This document shows positions 54,043 to 61,880 of a stretch of DNA of 64,000 nucleotides, piece by piece (the stretch's first letter is position 1; every line of letters begins with the position of its first letter). The DNA comes from [Phormidium] sp. LEGE 05292 (GTDB taxonomy: Bacteria; Cyanobacteriota; Cyanobacteriia; Cyanobacteriales; Aerosakkonemataceae), in assembly GCF_015207735.1 (NCBI RefSeq), contig NZ_JADEWG010000015.1:1-64000 (forward strand). Direction: 5' to 3'. The notes under the pieces are model-generated. The model worked only from the letters and a program-made list of their open reading frames with translations, was not told the origin of the DNA and made no database searches. Both the position numbers and the translations under genes were made by a program.

Positions 54043-55206
54043 TTAAACTTGTAAATCTTGCAAGGTAGCTGCAATAAAGTTAATCAGCAGCACTCTTTCT
54101 ACATTGTTGCCGCAAATCATCTTCACCATCAGCAATTCTTGGAAAATATCTGTGGCAGGATCTAAATAGAAAGAACAAGTCCAACCAGACATCAAAGCCC
54201 TTTCATCTTTAAAGAATTCTACCACATCAGGTCGTGGATAACAGGGTTTACATTTTTGTACCAACTGTCCATTTAAGAGAACTTGTATTTCTTTAATTTC
54301 ATCAGTCCAACTGGTATCTGCTGCCCAACCTTTGAGGGTAATCTCATCATGTTTGCTGTAAGTACAAACATCAACAAAACCCCTTGGTCTTACCCCAATA
54401 TTTAAAGAAGAAAAATCTAATTTTGGTTCATTAACGACTAAATACAAATCCTGAATTAATAAGCCTTTTTTTATGCGATGATATAGTGCTTTGCCATGGG
54501 AAGCTTTAGCGATCGCATCAGCAACAAAAGATTCTGTCACCCAAGTCGATCCATACTCATCTTTATTTAAAGAACGACTCTCACTCTGAGGTAAAAAACA
54601 AATACCTGATTCTGGCATTACCTGTTCTTGTGGCATCAAGATCGCATCATGAACGGTAAATATTAATATGCCATTGGGAGACAGCATACTATATAGTTTT
54701 TCTAACCAAGAAACAAAGTTTTTTTCTGGTAAATGGGTGAACAAAGAAAATACAAAAATACAATCATACTTTCTCTCTACCGGATAGTCGTTTGGATTAA
54801 TGACTGAAACAATCCCATTCACCCCAAATTGCAGTTTTTGGAATTCCACTGCTTCAGCATAAATATCCGACACCCAAATTTTTTCTGTTGACATCTTTTG
54901 GACTAAATAGCGAGTAATTCTGCCATACCCGCAAGCAAAATCTAAGAAAGAATTAACATTTTCAAAACCTTGGAATTTCCAGTTAATAATAGTAGTAATT
55001 CTGTCGATTACTTCCTTTCCCGATCTGAAATACTCCAGCAAAGCTCGATTTTTATCCCCATAAATAACATTTCGCTGATACAAAAACATTTCGTCTTCGG
55101 CGCTAACGCTGACGTTAAAAGTGTCAGGTGAGGCAATTTGATCTAAGACAAAGGCTTTGATAATGAAATTGTTTTCTTCCCAAGTGTGTACATAATTAAA
55201 TTCCAC
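54043..55206 (-). CDS. Class I SAM-dependent methyltransferase with C-terminal extension
   Basis: The 387 residues have the SAM-binding motif LDFACGYGRITRYLVQ and a second acidic residue segment IWVSDIYAEAVEFQ, then CIFVFSLFTHLPEKNF. The last ~120 residues form a separate beta-rich domain (EITLKGWAADTSW, VQKCKPCYPRPDV), perhaps for substrate or protein binding. The start is a GTG with a strong AGGAG five to six bases upstream. The substrate is unknown. Confidence 0.85.
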   Translation of the reverse strand: MEFNYVHTWEENNFIIKAFVLDQIASPDTFNVSVSAEDEMFLYQRNVIYGDKNRALLEYFRSGKEVIDRITTIINWKFQGFENVNSFLDFACGYGRITRYLVQKMSTEKIWVSDIYAEAVEFQKLQFGVNGIVSVINPNDYPVERKYDCIFVFSLFTHLPEKNFVSWLEKLYSMLSPNGILIFTVHDAILMPQEQVMPESGICFLPQSESRSLNKDEYGSTWVTESFVADAIAKASHGKALYHRIKKGLLIQDLYLVVNEPKLDFSSLNIGVRPRGFVDVCTYSKHDEITLKGWAADTSWTDEIKEIQVLLNGQLVQKCKPCYPRPDVVEFFKDERALMSGWTCSFYLDPATDIFQELLMVKMICGNNVERVLLINFIAATLQDLQV

Positions 55207-55324
55207 TTTCTCCTCACAAGTTCAAATTGGATATATTAGATTTAAAATAATAGTAGGCTGTATAACTTACTTTAGAGTTAGCGATCGCAAATCCGCTACA
55301 AAAAATCTTCCATAGTTTAAAATA

Positions 55325-56785
55325 ATGCTCATAACTGCTGAACTGCTGCTGCAATACCAACGCTGTCATCGACGGGCGTTTCTCGATCTTTATGGAAACA
55401 AGCAAGAACTAGACCCGCCAAATGATTTTCAGTTAAAACTACAACAGGATCGTCTAGCACATCAAAAAATTGTTCTCAGCGAACAAACATATCACAAACC
55501 AGAGTACCCGCACAAAGATTGGCAAGCTGGCGCACAGGCTACTTTAACATTAATGCGTCAGGGTGTCGAGCGAATTTACAAAGGAGTTTTAATTACCGAG
55601 GTAAACGAAAATTATTTTCCCAATTATCAGTCACCAGTACCCATTACCATACTAAGTTTTCCCGATTTATTAGTAAAACAACCAGGAAATTCGATTTTCG
55701 GAAATTGGTGTTACATTCCAGTACAAATTGAATTAGGAAAACGTCCCAAGCAAGAATATAAAATTAGTGCCGCATTTCACGCCCAAGTTTTAACTGTAAC
55801 ACAAGGAGTAAAACCCCCCGCTGCTTGGTTAATTTTACGCGAAAGAAAACCCTATTTTGTATCGTTGGAAAATTGGCTACCGCAAATGCAGACAATTTTC
55901 CAAGAATGCAGTCAAACTTTACAGCAAAGTGAAACCCCAGAAGTATTTATTTCCCGGCAAAAGTGCAATCTTTGTCATTGGTATAGTTCTTGTTATGGCA
56001 TAGCCAAATCTCAAGAACATCTCTCGCTTTTACCAGGAGTTACTCCCAGTCGCTATAGTTATTTGCAGCAAGTTAATATCAATACAGTGGCTTCTTTAGC
56101 CAATGCGAACTTTGCTGATTTAGAACCAGTTTTTGGTAAGGAAATCACCGAACAATTATTACGGCAATCCCAAGCAAACCTAAACAATCAAATAATTTTT
56201 AATTCAAATTTAGCCATAAATTTACCAACTTCAGATATTGAACTGTATTTTGATATTGAATCTCAACCAGAAATAGATTTTGCCTACCTTTTAGGTGTTT
56301 TACTTGTAGATAAAAAAGCTCAAACGGAAAAATTTTATCCTTTATTGGCAGAGGATTTTTCAGAAGAAGCGGCGACTTGGCAGCAATTTTTAAATTTAGT
56401 TTGGGATTACCCACAAGCACCAATTTTTCATTTTTGTGATTATGAAGTATCTATGGTTAAAGAATTAGCTAAACGCTATCAAACACCAACCCACTTATGG
56501 AAACCTTTGTTAAATCGCTTAGTCGATGTACATGAAAAAGTCACCCAAGCAGTAACTTTGCCAACCGAAAGTTATTCATTAAAAGCGATCGCACGTTGGC
56601 TAGGTTTTAATTGGCGCAATCCTTCAGCCACAGGTTCCCAAGCAATTTGTTGGTATGATGAATGGTTGAAGACAGGCGATCGAACTTTTTTAGAAAAGAT
56701 TGTCACCTACAACGAAGATGATTGTTTAGCAACACATATAGTTAAAAATTGGTTGAGTAAAACCCTAGAAAAAAGTCCGTTGTAA
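55325..56785 (+). CDS. TM0106 family RecB-like nuclease with RNase H-like domain
   Basis: The N-terminal half (residues 1-220) is a RecB-type PD-(D/E)XK-like domain (LLLQYQRCHRRAFLDLYG). It has a cysteine cluster RQKCNLCHWYSSCYG, which may hold an iron-sulfur cluster. The C-terminal half (about 285-480) is a YprB/RNase H-like exonuclease domain: IELYFDIESQPEIDF, FHFCDYEVSMVK and YNEDDCLATHIV. This matches the TM0106 architecture and predicts a DNA or RNA exonuclease. Its final codons and stop lie inside a hairpin repeat. Confidence 0.87.
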   Translation: MLITAELLLQYQRCHRRAFLDLYGNKQELDPPNDFQLKLQQDRLAHQKIVLSEQTYHKPEYPHKDWQAGAQATLTLMRQGVERIYKGVLITEVNENYFPNYQSPVPITILSFPDLLVKQPGNSIFGNWCYIPVQIELGKRPKQEYKISAAFHAQVLTVTQGVKPPAAWLILRERKPYFVSLENWLPQMQTIFQECSQTLQQSETPEVFISRQKCNLCHWYSSCYGIAKSQEHLSLLPGVTPSRYSYLQQVNINTVASLANANFADLEPVFGKEITEQLLRQSQANLNNQIIFNSNLAINLPTSDIELYFDIESQPEIDFAYLLGVLLVDKKAQTEKFYPLLAEDFSEEAATWQQFLNLVWDYPQAPIFHFCDYEVSMVKELAKRYQTPTHLWKPLLNRLVDVHEKVTQAVTLPTESYSLKAIARWLGFNWRNPSATGSQAICWYDEWLKTGDRTFLEKIVTYNEDDCLATHIVKNWLSKTLEKSPL

Positions 56786-56826
56786 GCGCTTCAGCGCTGC
56801 ACCCACTGAAGTGGGTACAACGAACT
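56775..56826. repeat. Single hairpin repeat supplying the nuclease stop codon
   Basis: GTCCGTTGTAAGCGCTTCAG...CCCACTGAAGTGGGTACAACGAAC has the same CCGTTGT...ACTGAAGT...ACAACG frame as the arrays at 19588 and 42479. It contains stems AGCGCT/AGCGCT and CCCACT/AGTGGG. It lies in the 43-bp gap between convergent genes and provides the TAA of the nuclease gene. Confidence 0.8.
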
Positions 56827-56828
56827 GA

Positions 56829-57548
56829 TTAACCTTTTACGCAAAGGACTTGTTTCAAAGTCGCTACAACTTCCACCAAATCAGATTGATTTGCCATCAC
56901 TTGTTCGATCGGCTTATAAGCCCCAGGAATTTCATCTAAAACTCCCGTATCTTTGCGACATTCAACACCTTGAGTTTGAGCGATCAAATCATCCAAAGTG
57001 TAGATATTCTTTGCCTTATTTCGAGACAATAACCGCCCTGCACCATGCGAGCAGGAACAATAACTTTCATGATTACCCTTCCCTTTAACGATGAAAGATT
57101 TTGCTCCCATCGAACCAGGAATAATCCCGTAATCTTCCTCTTTTGCTCTTACGGCACCTTTGCGAGTAACGTAAACTTCCTCACCAAAATGCACTTCTTT
57201 TTCCGCATAATTGTGATGACAATTCACCTCCAATAAAGCTTTAGTTTGCTTTCCGCCAGCTAAATGTTTTTCCACAATTCGCTTAACTCGCGTCATCATC
57301 ACATCACGATTATAACGAGCGTAATTTTGCGCCCATTGTAAATCGTGCCAGTAAGCAGCAAATTCCGGTGTTCCCGCTACAAAATAAGCTAAATCTGGAT
57401 CTGGTAATTTAATGTTTGCCAATTTGGTTAAATCTTTCCCAGTATCAATATGATTCTGAGCTAACATATTTCCAATGTGACGGGAACCAGAATGTAACAT
57501 TAGCCAAACTTGGTTTTCTGTGTCTAGACAAACTTCGATAAAGTGATT
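56829..57548 (-). CDS. rtcB: RtcB RNA ligase, exon 2 (C-terminal part)
   Basis: RtcB joins RNA 2',3'-cyclic phosphate or 3'-phosphate ends to 5'-OH ends using GTP and manganese. Exon 2 starts at the base after the intron with NHFIEVCLD and continues with LMLHSGSRHIGN, and the guanylylated histidine motif CSHGAGRLLSR. It ends at a normal C-terminus. 720 nt including the stop give 239 residues. Joined to exon 1 (462 nt) the frame is continuous and yields a 393-residue RtcB of normal short-type length. Without splicing the enzyme would be split at its active-site Asn-His. Confidence 0.93.
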   Translation of the reverse strand, partial: NHFIEVCLDTENQVWLMLHSGSRHIGNMLAQNHIDTGKDLTKLANIKLPDPDLAYFVAGTPEFAAYWHDLQWAQNYARYNRDVMMTRVKRIVEKHLAGGKQTKALLEVNCHHNYAEKEVHFGEEVYVTRKGAVRAKEEDYGIIPGSMGAKSFIVKGKGNHESYCSCSHGAGRLLSRNKAKNIYTLDDLIAQTQGVECRKDTGVLDEIPGAYKPIEQVMANQSDLVEVVATLKQVLCVKG

Positions 57549-58354
57549 CAATTTGTTACTAATTGCTTGCTAAGTTTTTTCAGTCTCCACAGTCTGAGTT
57601 CAATACTGCTTTGACTTCTACCTAGCACCTTCATCGAATGCTCGATCGAATGGGTAGTAATAAACTGATCTTCTTCAGGTGTCCAAAATTTCTTGTTCAC
57701 CCGTTTCATATCAGGAGGACGACTCCAACTCAGTACTTCAATAGCTTTAGTTAGCTTTCTAGGTAAAGCTAGACAACAGTTGTAGTACAAGTGACTTGTT
57801 AAAAGTTGAGCATCTTCCTTGTAAACAACTATGTTGTAAACTTGATCTCTCGTGTTTTTATTAGAGGTTTTGGTTTTGCCCGTAATCTGTTTAATTAATT
57901 CTAGATACTCAACAGCAATGTGTGAGCTACAAGTAACCAAAGATAGGAAGGGAAAGTTTTTAGAAGTCATTCCCAGTGAGCCATCCCCATCTATCAAACC
58001 TCTAAAGTAATCCACTTTAGAAAAGCTACAACTAGGTAGTTGAATTAACTTTGATTTACTACCATTCGGTAAACCCCAAGATTCAAGATAATCTCGAAAT
58101 CGTTTATCGTAAACCCTCCAAATAACTGATGTATGCTGGCTACTAAAGTTAGTTTTACGCACACGCTCAGTAATGGAAGAATTAAACGGTATGAGATTGT
58201 TGAATGCCCACAATATTTCTTCATCTATCTTGCTGACCTCTATACTTAACCTACCTCGATTGCGAGTATTGTTGTATAGATGACCATCACTTTGAATGAA
58301 ACCAAACAAGTAGGCATAAGCGGGTAATTCAAGACTGATATTAGTGGTTTCCAT
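57548..58354 (-). CDS. LAGLIDADG homing endonuclease inside the rtcB intron
   Basis: The 268 residues carry two LAGLIDADG motifs: AYLFGFIQSDGHLY near the N-terminus and YFRGLIDGDGSLG at about 115-127. Both retain the catalytic acidic residue, so it is a single-chain, probably active enzyme. The C-terminal 40 residues (FWTPEEDQFITTHS, then LGRSQSSIELRLWRLKKL) look like an added Myb/SANT-like DNA-binding helix set. It would cut intronless rtcB alleles to spread the intron. The TGA stop uses the last two bases of the intron plus the first base of exon 2. A 14-codon frame ends TAATG onto its ATG. Confidence 0.9.
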   Translation of the reverse strand: METTNISLELPAYAYLFGFIQSDGHLYNNTRNRGRLSIEVSKIDEEILWAFNNLIPFNSSITERVRKTNFSSQHTSVIWRVYDKRFRDYLESWGLPNGSKSKLIQLPSCSFSKVDYFRGLIDGDGSLGMTSKNFPFLSLVTCSSHIAVEYLELIKQITGKTKTSNKNTRDQVYNIVVYKEDAQLLTSHLYYNCCLALPRKLTKAIEVLSWSRPPDMKRVNKKFWTPEEDQFITTHSIEHSMKVLGRSQSSIELRLWRLKKLSKQLVTN

Positions 58355-58613
58355 TACTCCACAATATCATCGATCAAAGTTGCAATCGACCAAGACATTT
58401 CTGCTTGGTTCTATACCTTCCTCTTCGGTATAGTTCGGAGCACACCTTCATCCTAATTAATTAGGATGCCCAAGTCCCTCTGCTCTCTACGGGGCGTTTT
58501 ACCGCTTCCCTCGGTATTAGCAAGTAAATCATATAAAGATTTACTCATTCTCAGCCTTCACCGATTTGGACGAGTTTTGATTACTATATTACTACAGTAA
58601 GGGGCAATCTTTT
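57549..58613 (-). mobile_element. Group I intron in rtcB
   Basis: The 1,065-nt insertion lies between codons for Gly-Gly-Gly and Asn-His-Phe, phase 0. Exon 1 ends in U and the intron ends in G, as group I rules require. P1 is exon GGGGU with intron GCCCC, with a U-G wobble at the splice site. P3 pairs at 58568-58571 with 58474-58477. P6 is at 58501-58515, P7 is 58438-58442 with 58481-58485, P8 is a perfect hairpin at 58449-58468, P9 is 58411-58433, and a further hairpin is at 58389-58409. The endonuclease frame follows the core, in the P9 region. Confidence 0.88.
58355..58613 (-). ncRNA. Group I intron catalytic core RNA
   Basis: This 259-nt 5' part of the intron holds all core pairings (P1 to P9) before the endonuclease start codon. 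The folding is by eye. A covariance-model search would settle the subgroup; the long P5-type arm at 58524-58544 and simple P8 suggest a IA-like or IB-like core. Confidence 0.75.
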
Positions 58614-59075
58614 ACCCCCACCGAGAGAACCTAATTGTTTTATGGCTTTACTTTCTAAGCGTTGTACGCCTGAATGTAAATCCTTGAAATCTTGCCAACC
58701 TTGCCAATTACTGACGGCTTTTTCAACTTCTTTATTTTCCTCGAATCCTACAGGAATTGCTGCTTCAATATCGAGGCGAATTTTCTTCAATTTTCCTTCC
58801 AATTGTTCGGCGGTAAATGGTGTTTTAATAGCCATCATCCCGCAACCAATATCGACCCCGACAGCAGCAGGCATAATCGCATCTTTAGTCGCAATTACTG
58901 AACCAACTAATGCTCCTTTTCCTAAATGAACATCAGGCATTAATGCTACGTGCTTAAACACAAATGGCAAAGATGCAACATTTTTCGCCATCTTGGTTTC
59001 ATCAGAACTTAGTTCATGATTCGCCCAAGAAAGCACAGGTGATGTTGTAGAAATTTCTAGTTTTTCGTAAGGCAT
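58614..59075 (-). CDS. rtcB: RtcB RNA ligase, exon 1 (N-terminal part)
   Basis: Exon 1 encodes 154 residues from MPYEKLEISTTSPVLSW to KQLGSLGGG. It includes the metal-binding segments LMPDVHLGKG and VGVDIGCGMMAI. In the unspliced message the frame runs on through nine intron codons (KRLPLTVVI) to a stop at 58584, giving a truncated 163-residue product. Exon 1 ends exactly where the invariant GGGNHF motif is cut. The ATG has its complement at 59073-59075. Confidence 0.93.
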
Positions 59076-59383
59076 AAATTACTAATTTAATAAGGACAAA
59101 AATGCAGAAAAACTCATCTCGATCCTAACAAAAGGCGAGAGTTTGGGGGTTTTGAATTACGTATACTACAATGTTACATAAAGATTCGAGTTTTGTCCAG
59201 TCTGTAAGCGGCATTAAATAAATGTAAAGACGTTGTATACAACGTCTTTACATTTAAAAGGTATCAAATCGAAAATCTAAAATTGAATGTCTACCACGAT
59301 CGACTAACAATCTATTAAGATTTGTAAACAGGGAGATAATCTCAGCTATTGTCAAGCAATTTAGTAAAGGCTAACGAAAAGCA
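59076..59383. other. Divergent spacer between rtcB and a methyltransferase gene
   Basis: A 308-bp spacer containing the 38-bp palindrome at 59219-59256 and promoters for both genes. No gene is seen. Confidence 0.4.
59219..59256. repeat. Perfect 38-bp palindrome
   Basis: TAAATGTAAAGACGTTGTA is followed by its exact reverse complement. It shares the TGTAxAGACGTT arms of the palindrome at 14253-14282, with matching changes on both arms, which marks a dispersed palindromic element. Confidence 0.85.
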
Positions 59384-60280
59384 ATGCCGATCGCAAAAGA
59401 CACACTTTGGCAACGTTTTTTAGCACCGATAATTCGTCCCTTAATTGACGAACAGGGACTACAGCGTTTTTATGAAAGTGTAGATTGGGAAGCAGAAGCC
59501 GATCGCTTCCGCCAACCAAATTTAGAATATCCCGAATATTACAGCAGCCAGAACTTTCACGGAATCAAAGGCGGCTATCTCAACCCTGGCGCTTCGGTTT
59601 CCTACGATCCGATAACTCAGTATGTTTTACCACCGAATGAAACTTGGGTGAGACAGGGGTTAGTCGATCGCATTGGCGGAAAACCCAGAAGAATTTTAGA
59701 CTTAGGCTGTGGTACAGGTTCCACAACCGTTTTACTCAAACAAGGATTTCCCGAAGCCGAAGTTATTGGTTTAGACTTGTCGCCTTATATGCTATTTATG
59801 GCCGATCGCAAAGCCAAACAAGCCGGACTTCGGATTCAATTGCGACACGGAAACGCCGAACACACAGGTTTTCCCAACGCATCCTTTGACGTAGTGACAG
59901 CATCTTTACTGTTTCACGAAACTCCCCCAGCAGTTTCTCAAGCCATTTTGCGGGAAAGCTTCCGGTTATTAGTTCCCGGAGGACAAGTTTTAATTCTCGA
60001 TGGAAATCAGAAAACCTTGCGCCAAACCGAATGGTTGACGGAAATTTTTGAAGAACCTTACATTAAAGCTTATGCGGCGGGAAATGTTGACGCTTGGATG
60101 GGTGCAGCGGGCTTTGAAGCAGTGGAAACACACGAGCATTGGTGGGTGAATCAAGTTAGTCGCGGGATGAAACCTATCCCAGGTGTAGAAATCAATGCGA
60201 CAAAGCCTTCCTACCAGGAAATAGGCGGTGATTTCTCAGCAATTCCTGCACCAGCTTTTGATATTCGTGGAACTTACTAG
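59384..60280 (+). CDS. Class I SAM-dependent methyltransferase
   Basis: The 298 residues contain the SAM motif ILDLGCGTGSTTVLLKQ, the acidic motif VIGLDLSPYMLFMADRKA and FDVVTASLLFHE. The ~95-residue N-terminal extension (WQRFLAPIIRPLIDEQGLQRFYESVDWE) is typical of a cyanobacterial/plastid subgroup. No signal peptide is seen. The substrate is unknown. It is a single gene followed by a repeat cluster. Confidence 0.87.
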   Translation: MPIAKDTLWQRFLAPIIRPLIDEQGLQRFYESVDWEAEADRFRQPNLEYPEYYSSQNFHGIKGGYLNPGASVSYDPITQYVLPPNETWVRQGLVDRIGGKPRRILDLGCGTGSTTVLLKQGFPEAEVIGLDLSPYMLFMADRKAKQAGLRIQLRHGNAEHTGFPNASFDVVTASLLFHETPPAVSQAILRESFRLLVPGGQVLILDGNQKTLRQTEWLTEIFEEPYIKAYAAGNVDAWMGAAGFEAVETHEHWWVNQVSRGMKPIPGVEINATKPSYQEIGGDFSAIPAPAFDIRGTY

Positions 60281-60295
60281 TTATGAGTTCAGACG

Positions 60296-60435
60296 TTTTC
60301 GTTCGCGTAGCGTGCCGTAGGCGATCCCCCATTATCCCTCTTGCTAAGGGGGACTTTGAATTTGGTTCCCCCCTTGCTAGGGTGGACTTTGCATCAGGTT
60401 CCCCTCTTAGCAAGGGGAGCTAGGGGGGATCTAAC
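60296..60435. repeat. Intergenic GATCCCCC...GGGGGAC repeat cluster with CGTAGCGTGCCGTAGGCGAT element
   Basis: Three diverged copies of the GGGGGACTTTGAA / CCCCCCTTGCTAGGG module and a terminal AGCTAGGGGGGATCT. It is the same family as the insert in the U32 peptidase frame. It is preceded by GCGTAGCGTGCCGTAGGCGAT, another dispersed cyanobacterial repeat, at about 60304-60324. Confidence 0.8.
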
Positions 60436-60515
60436 TGACTCTATTTGTCAGCAACAACTTGAGTTACTCTATGACTTAAGTCTTTGAAAGGAAACAATCT
60501 AAAATCTAAAATCGA

Positions 60516-61244
60516 ATGGCGCTTAAGGCAGTTTTGTTTGATTTTAACGGCATCATCATCAACGATGAGCCAATTCATGAGCAACTGATCGATCGGATTT
60601 TAATTGCAGAGAATCTGCGACCGAAACGGGGCGAATTTCGCAAATTTTGTTTGGGAAGAAGCGATCGCGCTTGTCTTAGCGACCTTTTCTCCCGTCGAGG
60701 TCGAGTACTTACAGAAAGTTACCTCAATCAGCTAATTTCCCGCAAAGCTCAAGCTTACCAAGAACGCATCGCTGAAATGTCGGAATTGCCTATTTATCCC
60801 GGTTTGGAAGAATTTATTCGCAAATTACAAGCAGCTAATCTGAAAATTGGCGTAGTGACTGGGGCACTGCAATCGGAAGTCGAAGTAGTATTAAGTCGGG
60901 CTAACTTGGCGCAATACTTTTCTGTCATTGCTTCCAGCGATGATTTGAAAGTTAGTAAACCAGAACCAGATGGCTACTTATTGGCGATCGAATTATTAAA
61001 TCAGGAATTTGAAAATCTTGACCTGCAACCCTCAGAATGTTTAGCTATTGAAGATACCCCAGCCGGAATTACTGCTGCTAAACGTGCGGGAATGCAGGTG
61101 GTAGGAGTAGCAAATACCTACCCATTTCATATAATCCAACGACAAGCTAATTGGACTGTGGATTATTTTTGGGATTTGGAATTGGAACGCATCCAGCAAG
61201 TGTTTTCTCAAGAAAATTTTCAACCAAGCGTCACAGAATGTTAA
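60516..61244 (+). CDS. HAD-family phosphatase/phosphomutase-like hydrolase
   Basis: The 242 residues have HAD motif I as FDFNGIIINDEPIHE; the catalytic Asp is followed by FNG rather than the common xDG. Motif II is IGVVTGA, motif III is VSKPEPDGYLLAIELL, and motif IV is CLAIEDTPAGITAAKRAGM. The helical cap and size match the beta-phosphoglucomutase/PGP-like subgroup. The substrate is unknown. tRNA-Ala lies just downstream. Confidence 0.87.
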   Translation: MALKAVLFDFNGIIINDEPIHEQLIDRILIAENLRPKRGEFRKFCLGRSDRACLSDLFSRRGRVLTESYLNQLISRKAQAYQERIAEMSELPIYPGLEEFIRKLQAANLKIGVVTGALQSEVEVVLSRANLAQYFSVIASSDDLKVSKPEPDGYLLAIELLNQEFENLDLQPSECLAIEDTPAGITAAKRAGMQVVGVANTYPFHIIQRQANWTVDYFWDLELERIQQVFSQENFQPSVTEC

Positions 61245-61317
61245 AATAAGTTTTTGATGATTAAAAGTCGTTTACTCGTCGCTAAAAGACTTGGAATCGC
61301 CAAAAACCTACATAAAT

Positions 61318-61390
61318 GGGGAATTAGCTCAGTTGGTAGAGCGCTGCGATCGCACCGCAGAGGTCAGGGATTCGAGTTCCCTATTCTCCA
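61318..61390 (+). tRNA. tRNA-Ala(CGC)
   Basis: A 73-nt cloverleaf: acceptor GGGGAAT/ATTCTCC with the G3-U70 pair that marks alanine tRNA, D arm GCTC/GAGC, anticodon stem CTGCG/CGCAG with loop ATCGCAC (anticodon CGC at 61351-61353), T arm AGGGA/TCCCT with TTCGAGT. The discriminator is A. CCA is not encoded. The anticodon arm contains a HIP1 octamer (61346-61353). Confidence 0.95.
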
Positions 61391-61569
61391 TCTGATATAG
61401 CTTCTAGGGATTGAGACAGTATTCCATAAGTGCTGACTCACTTCTAATCAAGATATTGTTCGATTTATTAAGCGTTTTGTAAATCTTGTTTCAACTTGTG
61501 TTATCTACTGTTTGGTATGACAATTATTGGCTATCTTAAAACATAAAGCAATAATTAAGAGGAGATTCC

Positions 61570-61803
61570 ATGACTCCAAATATGCTCCGCCAAATTTGGT
61601 CTTTGATTGAAGATACTCAATCAAATATCCTACTAAAGCTGGATGACGCTAGTTTAGTCCAATGGCTGCTGAAACAGTTGAAAAATCAAGGTTCTTTGAG
61701 CAGTAACGATGCAGATGTTTTAAGCGACTACTTGCACTCAAAATTAACGCTGATTCGTGATTTAGCCCAAGAGCGTCAATCTGGTTGGCAAGAAAGTCAC
61801 TAA
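61570..61803 (+). CDS. Small conserved cyanobacterial protein of unknown function
   Basis: This 77-residue, helical, acidic/amphipathic protein begins MTPNMLRQIWSLIEDTQSN, with a good GAGGAG ribosome site about six bases before the ATG. No membrane segment or catalytic motif is seen. It looks like a short family common in cyanobacteria, but I cannot name it. It is 77 bp upstream of the transporter genes. Confidence 0.75.
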   Translation: MTPNMLRQIWSLIEDTQSNILLKLDDASLVQWLLKQLKNQGSLSSNDADVLSDYLHSKLTLIRDLAQERQSGWQESH

Positions 61804-61805
61804 TA

Positions 61806-61819
61806 GTAAATTAGGTTAC
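61806..61819 (+). promoter_or_regulatory. NtcA-type binding site GTA-N8-TAC
   Basis: A perfect GTA-N8-TAC palindrome lies 62 bp before the start of the amino-acid-binding protein gene, in a 77-bp gap. NtcA activates nitrogen-scavenging genes in cyanobacteria. A clear -10 (TAN3T) about 22 bp downstream is not obvious, so this is a candidate only. Confidence 0.5.
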
Positions 61820-61880
61820 ATTTGTCTCACTTACTCACAGTTAACAGGGAAGGGGAAGGGAAAAAATTAGCACAAAATAT

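Noticed and set aside
57549..58613. Group II intron
   Set aside because: There is no GUGYG start, no domain V hairpin and no reverse transcriptase; the encoded protein is a LAGLIDADG endonuclease.
56829..59075. Intein in RtcB
   Set aside because: The frame stops nine codons into the insert, the exon-2 start is Asn rather than Cys/Ser/Thr, and no intein splicing blocks are seen, whereas group I splice-site rules and core helices are met.
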